In this document: piece by piece, positions 45,799 to 56,019 of the stretch | How positions within the stretch are numbered: position 1 is the first letter of the stretch | Layout: each line of letters begins with the position of its first letter | Source of the DNA: Cerioporus squamosus | Lineage: Eukaryota; Basidiomycota; Agaricomycetes; Polyporales; Polyporaceae | Length of the DNA stretch: 64,000 nt | Reading direction: 5' to 3' | Assembly: GCA_022592435.1 (NCBI GenBank) | Contig: JABYQS010000035.1 | Location: forward strand, 186,001-250,000 | Made by a program: the position numbers and the translations under genes | Notes under the pieces: generated by a model | Databases searched by the model: none | Told to the model about the DNA's origin: nothing | Seen by the model: only the letters and a program-made list of their open reading frames with translations

Positions 45799-45911
45799 GT
45801 GGAAAGGACGACGAACGCGAGAACATGGTAAACACGACGATAAACGAGAGAGCATGGTGAACACGACGATGAACGAGAGAACATGGTGAAAACGACAACG
45901 AGTGGAGAGCA
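45799..45911. repeat. Minisatellite, about four copies of a 29-bp unit
   Basis: Imperfect tandem units containing CACGACGATGAACGAGAGA and close variants, each ending in CATGGT or similar. It lies just behind the 3' end of the methyltransferase gene. Confidence 0.75.
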
Positions 45912-45963
45912 TAACAGAGGAGAGCACGGTGAAAGCAAGTGAGTCGAAAGAATCTACGGCCGC

Positions 45964-47251
45964 CTAACCACGCCGAGCGTACACGGTGTGGCAGATGGAC
46001 ACCATCCCGGGGACGCTCCAAATCTCGTTGATGTAGCCCTGGACGAGGTCGTCGGCGTGTGCAGCCCACCGACCATCACTGAGGACTGCCCGCATGGACC
46101 GCGCGTACAGCTCGACCATCTCGCGGTACTCCCTGCCGAGCACTTGCAGGTCGGCGTTGGGGTGCCAGTCGCCGATGGGCATATGGAAGGTTTGTGCGAC
46201 GATGTGCGAGAATTCTCCGCAGTCGGCGAGGAGCTGGGGGATGCGCGACGCGACGGTCTGGATGCCCCGCCGCTCGAGCAGGGTGCCGCGGACGGCGTCG
46301 AAGAACGCGACGGCGCGCGGGGCACGGGTGGCGACGTCCGAGCCGTCGGCCATGGCAGGACGCCTGCCCCACTCGCAGGAGACGAAGAGGCCGCCCCTGC
46401 GCAGCACCCGCGCTATCTCCGGGAGAAGTGCGCCGTAGTCGCGAATCTGCGAAGCACGGTGGTGGCGCCTGGTGAGCTAATGTGCGAGCGTGCCCGAAGT
46501 GAATTGGCGACCTACCGCCATGGTGATGGAGCGTGCGTGCACCATGTCAATCGACCCCGTTCCGTAGCGGAACTGCTCCTTGATGTCGTGCATCTCGAAG
46601 TTGACGTTGTGGGGCGGGTAGCGCGTCGCGATTGGCACTGTGCAGCGTCGCAGGGCAGGTCAGATCGCCATCATCGGGCGGCAGGCGAGCGGGCACGCAC
46701 CGATGTCGACGCCGTAAAAGCGCACGTCCGGGAACTCGCGTGCCATATCCAGCACCCTGCGAAGACAGCGGGTCAGCGCGTTGCAGAAGGCCTCACGAAC
46801 GCACGGATCGGATGACGTACCATGAGCCAGTCCCTGTCCCGAGATCCAGGACGCGCCGTTGCTCGCCAGGCAGGTGTCCGAGCACGTCGCGCACGGGCCC
46901 GACCGACAGGGCGCCGGTGAGCCTGCGCAGGAGCTGATGCAGCCCGTTTTGTCTCTGTTCGCACACCGGGATCAGCGATCTGACACACGCAGGGCGACAG
47001 CACCCAGGGGACCGCCGCCTTACTTGCTGCTCTTCCGCATCCACGGGGAGAGGATACGGGCAGGAACCATGAGAATGGAAGAGTCTACCGCCCCGCTCCT
47101 GAAAGTAGTCGGGGATTTCGTCGGCGGAGAGCTCGACGATGCCCTCGGACGTGTCAGAGTCGCTGCGGGTGTCGTCGAGGTCGTCAGGATCGGGCATAGT
47201 ATGGGAATCAGAGCCGGGAACAGGACGCTGGTGAGCGTAGTCGATGGCCAT
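45964..47251 (-). CDS. LaeA/Llm-type SAM-dependent methyltransferase
   Basis: Five exons (47251-47024, 46954-46821, 46756-46701, 46637-46516, 46446-45964) close in frame to 340 residues. The acidic N-terminal leader is followed by YPLPVDAEEQQRQNGLHQLL, the pre-domain block of fungal LaeA-like methyltransferases. The SAM-binding glycine motif is VLDLGTGTGSWVLDMA, split by an intron, then FYGVDIVP and a late VRARSITMA-like segment (VHARSITMA). LaeA is the nuclear partner of VeA and VelB in Aspergillus, but related methyltransferases are numerous in basidiomycetes and most are not LaeA orthologues. Its own target is unknown. The start was chosen at the first Met behind a TATA-like ACATATATGT at 47323-47332. 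Confidence 0.9.
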
Positions 47252-49240
47252 CGGAGGACGCGCAGAGACGCAGAGAAAGACGAGCGAAAAATGGACCGGG
47301 GCGGCCTGATGTGTGCGAGTGAACATATATGTCCAATAACAACTCCGACACCGCGCCAACAGCGACGTCAACTCAGCGGCGGAGTGTCCGGACGGGGAAC
47401 GCGGTTGCGGAACGCGTGCCCCAAGCTTGGATAACGCGCAGGGGAACCGAGGGGCGAGTGCAGGCAGGAACGGGGTGGTTGGGATCGACAAGGTGCAGCG
47501 TGCGCGGGCGGTCCGAGGTGCTCGAGGAAGTCGGCTGCTTTTGAGGCCGCCTGGGACTGCAGCGACACGGGGGAGACAGAGAGGCAGGGTGCGACCCCGA
47601 TGCGGACGCGGACACGCTCTCTGCCGTCGGAGGCTGGTTCTGCGCTCACTTCAGGTTCAGACTCGGAGCCACAATTTCACGATTGGCCACAAAACACCAT
47701 ATGCGCACTAGACGACGGCCTGACTGAACTCGCTGCAGCTAGAACGATCAGATGATGCGGCCTATCTTCGATCGCGAGGCCCACAGTGACACTGCGCGCG
47801 CGGAAGCATTTTCTGCGTGATGACGAATATCCCGCGCGTTATGCCCTCGCCTACCGTCGTCCCAAACCCCGCGAGCCCGCCTGGCGTGCAGCCACGCCTG
47901 CTCACGGCGGAGCCTTGTTCAACACCGCCAAGCACCGCCATCAGTGCGCCCGCCGTGCCTATCGCGGCCCATCGCACGGGGACAGCACACCCACGGGGAC
48001 CCGACCCTCGTCCTGCCGCTGCGCGCACCGTATCGCGGAAGAAGGATGTCAGGCTCACGTACTTCGCAACTCAGAATCGCTGCTCTCAGACTCCGCCTCC
48101 CAGGCCTTCCTCTGCGCGTTCGTATGCACACTTCAAAGCGATCAACCCACTCCTCCCCGGAAGCGATCCCTGCATCGATAAGGCTAGAACGACCTAGACA
48201 CATGGCGTTGGCGGACCAATCGAGGGAAACGTTCTCAGGTATTCGTGCCTCCCCACATCCATGTGTGATGCAAGACGTGGGCGCGAGTGGTGCCATATAT
48301 ACTGCGATGGTAGGCGCTCAGTGGATTGCAGCAGACAACGCAAGATCATCGGAGGACGCACCAAGCTGGCAGCGCATGATGAGAGGCTTATCGTGCGGGA
48401 CAGACACCGTGTAACAGAGGCTGAGCCGATTTACCGATCGCCGGCGACGTGAGATTGAGACAGCGTTCTAAGTGCAAAAACGCGGTTAGTCGGCCACAGA
48501 GAGATCATCGGCACTAAATGCGGTACCGGGGACTTCTAGAACGCACGCATGCAGACGTCTGCTGAGCACGACTGCATGTATGTAAGGCAAGTTCGTGGTG
48601 TTCCCGCGGTGGCTCAACGTCCGCTGATTGTCGACATGTTAACTCGCCGCCTGTTGCGCGTTTCGGGGGGACATGTGCTGCAACGTGTGGCTTCTGGTGC
48701 AGCGCTACAAGAACTGCACTGAATGCACGCGTTATGTCCGATCAGGACAGCAGTCAGGGAGCAAAGAGGAGGGCCGCGCGCACCCACCAAAGAACCCATA
48801 TTTCGCCGTGGAGGTGCGAGGGGTCTTCTTTCAATTGCCTGGGATCGCGGATATCTGATGAACGCATACTGTGGTTGCAGGTGACCAGCTCTGAGTAACC
48901 CTGGAACCGTTAGAATGGCGTACTGGCAGCCTGAGCATGCGTGTCCTTGGCAAGCCCGGCACCTGTTATTTGAAACGCCGCCCGAGGTTGGAACGACACC
49001 TGCGCTAGTGAGGCAACAGAAGGTCAGTGGGATAACAGAGATCATTAGTACACTTTGTGTGACTCACTTGCGCCATGGCGAGTCATTGGTTCAAGTTCAA
49101 GTTGGGAGTGGCGGTGACATTTCGTCGGTGTTGCCCAAATCGAGGTGCACGGGCGGCTACGCTCCTCGCGCAACTTGTTCTCAAACCACCTTCATCGCCA
49201 GAACCCCTTCCGCAACTTAGCCCTCAGGGTCTCAAGACAA
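47252..49240. other. Intergenic region
   Basis: About 2 kb. Contains the methyltransferase promoter at its left end. No gene, RNA or repeat could be supported in the rest. Confidence 0.4.
47323..47332 (-). promoter_or_regulatory. TATA-like element of the methyltransferase gene
   Basis: Palindromic ACATATATGT, about 72 bases before the start codon. Confidence 0.4.
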
Positions 49241-52200
49241 TGCTCTCTGACGTGGAGCTCTTCTTTGCCGAGCAAGAGGCCATCATGAACCGGCCGTCGG
49301 AAAGTATCGCCGACTACCTGGCCCGGAGACAGAGGAGGTGGGTGTTAGCTGTCCTTCGTCTGTTGTCATACGTCATGATCTGCGAACAAACGCATATATG
49401 CACACGCATGATCCAACAGGGCGGCTGTTATGCCTGGCCTGTGTCTTGAGCGGCATGGTGCATCTCTCGTTCATGATGACAAGGGGCGCTATCGTGCTGC
49501 CATTCAAGCGGGGTTGCGCTCTATTTGGATCGCTCTGCGTCTGCTGAGCTGTGCATCGGTACCTCCGGCAGCGAGTCTGGGACGCCAGTGTCACCGATGT
49601 TGACGCATACACTGCGGTAGAGGAAGCGTTGCCAAGCACGCCCGCGACAGTGGTTATGGCGTCTCTGCGTCGCACACAGTGACCTCACTATGGTCAGAGT
49701 GGTTTCACTGGATAAACTAGTGAGGTCATTGCAGCCCCGTAAGCTCGAGGTGGCCACGACTTACAGGGCTGCGTCAGGAACAGGTCTCCGACAAGCCCGC
49801 ATCTGTATCAGCGCACCTAGCGGGCTTTGAACGCGAGCGGATCGGGCTTCTTGTGAGACCAGGCGTGTCAACTGTCTGCATCATGTCGTCTAATGGCCGG
49901 CGATACGCGCGGGTATGCATGTGCCAGTTCTCAGAACACCCGATGCATCGTGCATTCACCACGTCAAACGTGTGACGAGCGAACTTCAGTGTGTGCGATC
50001 ATACCAGTGCCTGGCTATCCTTTCATATGACCGCCTACCGCTGACGCATTCTATTTCCAAGCGACCGTACAAGCACAAGCTACCCATTCAATCCGGAGAC
50101 CATCGCGATAGGCAGCTCCGACGCCATCAGCGTGTTGCAGGAATGTAGAGACGCCCGGCCTGCTTCCCCTCCACATCCCGGCTTCAGTTTGAGTGGTCCC
50201 CACAGATCGTCAGAAACTACCGCCCAGCTGTCAGATCCCGTTCCGACTGAGGAGAACTCGCTTGAGAGGTAGCTTCTTGATGCTTCAGTATCGGCCAGGC
50301 GGCTGGCTGGCTGACGATGACCCGTGATGTAGGAAACGCAAGGCCGATGATGCCGGTCCTGCTCTCGATCGAAGGCAGCGCAAGAAGTCGAAGAGCATCG
50401 ACGAGCTGCCAACTCAGACCACCGCGTCGGCGGCGATGGCACTTCCTCCTGGGACGAGAGTTGGAGCCAGGTATGTCTGGCGCGTCACCTCAAGCATGGT
50501 CGAGCCCCTGACGCCCCCGCCGCAGTAAGGCGTCCTCGTCGACGAATACAGACCAGCACACAGGACGTCTAGCGGAGTTGTCGCCGCCTGCCGCTCTCGC
50601 TACGATCGAGGTTGATGCGCGCGTTCGGACAGGGGCGCACAAGAGTCTTGCGGGCAAGTCGGAGCTCCCGACATCTTCTGCGTCTTCCTCGGACGTCCAC
50701 ATAGACGGCCAGAAGCGTCCGAGCGGTGTTAGGGAGCTGAAGGTCGACAGCGGCAGTCGCCATGATGCGCCGAGAGATTGCAGCAACATCACGACTCCCC
50801 CGAATACGGCGCCGGAATCGGTGGCCCCGGTGTCCAAGGGTCCTGCCGGGAAAACCACAGCCGCTACAAGACCTCGCGAGCCTGAAGAACGTGCGATAGC
50901 GGGACGCAACACTGCGGCGGCGAAGAAGCCGAAGGGTAAGAAGGACAAGGAGCCACGGTATACGCCATCCGAGTATGCGAAGGTGCTTCAGGCACGGTTC
51001 GCTGAGCTACAGCAGGGCGGCAAAACCAAGGTCCCCCAGTTCCTGAGAGGCAAGCGGATCTATTTCTATGGCGGCGATCTCAACACGGCTACGGAAGCAA
51101 CGCGAAGAAGGATGGAGCTTGTGGGTACTCGACCTCTCCGCTACCGCTCGGATGGCAACTAACTCAGTATACGTGTGGTTAGATTGTCAAACACGGCGGG
51201 GAACTCCTATCAGAGTTCGATCCCGACAGAACAACCCACATAGTTTGCGATCGACTCGTGAAGAGGTCGCTCTTGAGTGCGATCCAGCTGAAGCAGCTGT
51301 CCGATATCCCTGATCACATCCCTACGGTGACGTGGGAGTGGGTTGTGAGCGGACAGGGTCGCAAGCCTGTGAAGCGGACCAGTCAGGAGGGCGAGCGAGG
51401 CAAAGGTAATACCGGCCAGGTTTCCGATGCACCTGCGGATGAAGACGAATACGAGTATCCAATGGGCAAGGAATGGGACTACCTGGCTTTCCCGGAGCGC
51501 GTCGACGCCGGGAATGCGCCATGGGCAATAGCTGCACGCACGAAGAGCGAACGCGAGAGGCAGACGAAGAATCGACCCGCGAAGGAGGGCCAGAGCGGGG
51601 GCCTGGCCAGTTCGAGTAATCTCCCGGCAGGAGAGAGCAGCGACGACATAAGCCACATCTCGTACGTCGCAGCAGTCGAGTATTCTGCGTGTTCCGGATG
51701 CTCTGACGCCCATAAATACAGAGACTTCACACAGGATAAAGTGTCACCCGGCGACGGAGCGAAGATCTGCCCGAACGCGGGACTGCCTTCGCCGCCCTCT
51801 TCTCCTAGCTACCCACGCTCGGACCCTCCCCAGCCGCTCAATCGCGACCTGTCTACGCTTGCTCCCCGGGCTGACTCAGCGGCTGAGCATACCGCTGGAC
51901 CCTCTACGACGACGAAATTCGTGGTTGGCTCGGACAACGATCCCTTGGCTGAATTCTATGCTCAGGCGCGGGCCGAGCGGGACGCAGAGGTAAGCTGACC
52001 GCTAGGGCTTCTGGTGGGATGGAAGTTGTTGACGTCAGCCTGCCAGTGGCTGGGCCAAGTCGAGTCTGATGATGAATCGGTATCAGGGGAAGGCAGCGGG
52101 GGCCGCGCAGCAGAGTCTTCGAAGGGTGGCAAGGAGAAGAGGGTGCGTTCTTGTCCCCTGCTTCCTCCCCCACTAACGGCCGCCTGAGCGTCTGTGCACC

Positions 52201-54043
52201 CGGCAGTTCGTTTGCGATGACGAGCATGCGAGAGCACGTCGGGGGCTTGCCCCAACCAGGAGGTCATTGCGAAGGTACGTCCTGCTTGGTACCGATCGCC
52301 GTTCGTGCAGTTCCTTCCCTCAATGGCCGAACTGTGTTCGTAGCTCGAGACGTTGAGGACATATATTCTGCGAAGCCTGGCACAGAGGAGAGATGGCGTG
52401 TTTTCGCGCTCAACAAAGGTGAGCCTCTAGTTTTAGAAGTAGTTCTTAGACGTTATCTCACAGAGAGTAGCGATCGCTGTCTTGCGCAAGCATCCTACCA
52501 AGGTCAGAACAGAAGCGGAGGCGCGCAAACTACCCGGGATCGGTAAACAAACTGCTCAAAAGGTCTGCATTATGCAGGTTTCCCTTTGCGATGCATCGGT
52601 TGCATATTGATCTTGGCTGGCTGCGCAGATCGCAGAGGTTATCAGCACTGGGGATCTCAGGCGGATCAAGTTCGAGCTGACGGAGGACATACCGGTCTTG
52701 CAGTTGCTCCAAGGGATCTATGATGTCGGTGAGTGTTCGTCACATTCATCGCTGTCCACGATGAGCTGGAGAGTGTCGATCAGGGCCCAAGCTTGCTCAA
52801 GTGTGGTATTACAACGGGGTTAGGACGTTGGCAGACGTGGCTGCGCGCAAGGGCGGTATCAAGCTGTCGCGGTCGCAGAAGATCGGTCTCAAATATTATG
52901 ACGGTGTGTGTCCAGCCCATATCGCCCCGTACATCCCATAACCATGTTGCGTTCGTCAAGACATCAACACGAGGATACCGAGGGCGGAGGTGCAGGAGAT
53001 CTATGACATGATACAGGTCGAAGGTGAGTCAACGACCTCTGGTTTAGTTGTGGACGTGCTTGACGCCGGAGATGCCAGCCCTTCGGATTGACCCCAAGCT
53101 CTTCATCCGTGTCATGGGCAGTTTCCGTCGGTCAGTGGTCTCGCAGTATCGGCGCATGGTCGAGACGTTCACGGCTGTGACAGAGGAAAGGCAGATTGTG
53201 GGGACATTGATGTGCTCATAACCCGGCCGACGAACGACGGCAAGACGCATCGAGGTGGGTTTTCCTCCTATCTATGAACCACCGCCCGTCCTCAAGTACC
53301 TCGCTCGCTTCCCCTTCCGTCGATGCTTCGACTGTTCTAGGAGTATTGCGCCGCCTCCTTGCCGAGCTGCACAAGAAAGGCGTGATAACCGACGACCTCT
53401 CCCTACCGAGCGACTTCGAGGACCTGGAGCTTAGTTACAGGGGCCTGTGTAGGAGAGACGCGCAGAGTCGGCGTCGGCGTATCGGTACGTCGCGTTGTTT
53501 CCACTGCTGGTGGCGTCTTCCCGTTCAAGCCCACCTCCAGATTTCCTCACCGTACCATGGAAGTCCAGAGGGGCCGCGCTCCTGTACTATACAGGGGACG
53601 ACATCGTGCGTGACCGAGGCTATACTGGTGTACCCATCTTGACTTCTCACGTATCCGACCTCCTTCCTCTCTTGACATCGACCCGCCTGTTCCTGTCCCC
53701 CAGTTCAATCGTTCAATGCGCATGAAGGCGAACACAATGGGCTACTCTCTGAATCAGCGCGGGCTGTTCGCCGGCGTCATCCGCGACCCGAGCGATCGGC
53801 GAAAGAAACTCCACGACGGTGAGCCTCTACAGCTGCTCCTCGGAGCCCTCGAACTGACATGGGGTGTTGCGTACAGGGAAGGTGATCGCGTCGGAGAGTG
53901 AAGAGGAGATCTTCCGGATTCTGGGTGCGTACTGGGCACTGCTTGCTTGCTCTCGACCCGGCCTCCCGGCTGTCTTACGCTCTTCTGTTCTGCTCTTCGT
54001 AGGTGTTCCATGGCAAGAGCCGCATGAACGCATTCGCAATTGA
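49241..54043 (+). CDS. Family X DNA polymerase (Pol lambda/Pol4-like) with BRCT domain
   Basis: Firm exons run from about 50081 to 54043. A basic segment (RKRKADD, RRQRKKSK) looks like a nuclear signal. A BRCT domain follows (FLRGKRIYFYGGDLN, LIVKHGGELLSEFDPDRTTHIV). Then come the helix-hairpin-helix LPGIGKQTAQKIAEV, FIRVMGSFRRGKADCGDIDVLI with catalytic Asp residues, the thumb segment YYTGDDIFNRSMRMKA, GYSLNQRGLF and the end ILGVPWQEPHERIRN. These enzymes fill gaps in base-excision and end-joining repair. The first exon (49241-49338, MLSDVELFFAEQEAIMNRP) and pieces near 49.6-49.9 kb look coding and probably belong here, but their splicing is unresolved. Between 52200 and 52360 two one-base frame problems occur around CPNQEVIAK and DIYSAKPGTEERW. 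Confidence 0.85.
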
Positions 54044-55447
54044 GCGGCGCATCGCGGTTGCGGTCGCGGAAGATGCCACGGCGCCGGATGTATGGACACC
54101 CCCTGTTATGCGCGGCCTTGCGAACTTTGCTGCGTTTGTTCCCTGTCTCGGATGTGTGAAGCGGGATGTGCTGTTCGTCCGGGATGGTGGGAGAGATGGC
54201 TTGACTACTGTAACAGGTGGGACGGTATGTAGGCCGAGACCCGGTGCTATCCCATGTTGTGTGTGTCTGCGGAACGGGCTGCTCATCATATAACCACAGA
54301 GCTGGTGTGGATACGTGAGATCGGAGCCGTACCTTTGTCTCACCCGCTGCCGCGAGGTGAGAAGCAACCCATTTTATGAACTTCATTACGTGCGCACTGA
54401 GATGCAAGCTGCACCACTTTGTTCCTGGGTAGGAGAAGCGTTGAGAGCCCCGCCGCCGACACCCTGGGGCGAAAAGAAAGTTAAACTCTCGCAGCAGATG
54501 TTCTCCCTCGTGCTAGCGGGATCGTCGCCGGTCTGGGGTCTTGGGGGGATTTGTTCCCTTCGTTGGTAAGTGTGGACCGACGACTCCGACCAGTGGGCTG
54601 CGGGGGAGCGCTTTGGTATGCCGGTGTCTACTATCTGAGCATGACCCCTTATGAGCCCTTTGTGCTGGGTTACCCGCCATTCGACGCCACGGTGTCGGAA
54701 CTTGCATACGGAGGCACAACGCCCCAGGCCCCCAGGCTCCCGCCGCGAGTGTTGCTCCCCAATCTCGTGAACGACGTGCGCCGTACTTGAATCTCAAGGG
54801 ACGTTCAGAAGCATGCTGTATGTGACGGAGCGAACAGAGTGTCGATTCTTGCCCACCATGGTGTGCTGCCTCCAGCCACACACGGGAAGGCCACGGGAAG
54901 CTTGAGCTGGAAGGGCACCCACGATGCCAATCTGGGCCCGGAACCATGGGCCCGGAGCGCGGTCGTGGAGAAATCTCGCAACATGACATGCACCGGGTCT
55001 CTCGAGTGGGTTTCTGTGCGACGTTCCTGGGAAAGCCACGTCATGGGTGCGTGCGTGCCTGCTGCAGACCCGTCCGCGTCACCGCTGGCGGTTAGACTCA
55101 CTGCTGAGCGTTCGCGGGACTCGAGCCCGAGGCTGCCTGAGGGCAACAAGTTGCGCCGCGAGAGGCCGCGAGTCTCGAGGTGGAGAAGCCCGATCCGGGG
55201 CCACGGTCCCGGTTTCTGGGAGTCTCGTTCGCACTCGAGCGGACGCTGTCCAAGTCCTCGGGTTCGCCCAGTGGACTGGGTCGCTGTCCTCTGGCTTCCT
55301 CTGGTCGGTCCTTCACAGAATCCGCGTCGCTCGTTGTCGCTCGCCGCTCGAACACTGCGCCATGACTGTAGCGCGATCCACCCACGAGACAGCGGGAAGT
55401 AATTTTAAAAGTGCCATGTGAACTGCGGGACATTGGTGGGAAGGAGA
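54044..55447. other. Intergenic region
   Basis: About 1.4 kb behind the polymerase. No gene, repeat or RNA supported. Open frames overlap on both strands. Confidence 0.4.
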
Positions 55448-55455
55448 TATATAAG
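55448..55455 (+). promoter_or_regulatory. Candidate TATA box upstream of the second velvet gene
   Basis: TATATAAG, 318 bases before an ATG at 55766 and 572 before the chosen start at 56020. If it is the real TATA box, the gene has a long 5' leader or starts at the upstream ATG. Confidence 0.35.
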
Positions 55456-56019
55456 AGTCCGCTTACCTGGGTCGTTCATGGCAGGCGTGGACCTATTCTT
55501 ACGCCTGTTTACATCTCGTTAACTGGACCTTGACTAGCCCGGGCTGGACCTTGATAGCGGAGCTAACGGAGCTTTCAAAACGATAATCACAGGTCACTAT
55601 CAGGTTGTTATCGGAGTTGTAGTGAGATTAGTTTCTGATCGAGCCGTAGTTTCGGGCAGGGCAGCGTTGCATTCTCTCACCTGGTCCTCAGCAGTCGTCT
55701 TTCCTCCTCCCGCGGACCGTCTCCTCGTCGAACTCTCCGTCCTCGCCGCCAGTCGTGACGCCGCCATGGACGACGAGCAGCACCAGTTTGTGCACGCCAA
55801 GCTTCCCGTGCATTCGCAGTACGACAGAGACAGACTGTGAGTCCGATCACTCATTCTCGCGCTTCCCACCACCCATCCCAGTTCCATGGGCCCGTACCCG
55901 TCGTATACTCACTCTTGCCTTCCCTCGTCGCGACATATATCGCCCCCTCCGTTCCCTCCCCCGCACACGCACCTCGCTCTCGTTTCCCGACACGGACGCA
56001 CCATCCGTATCGCGCTGCA

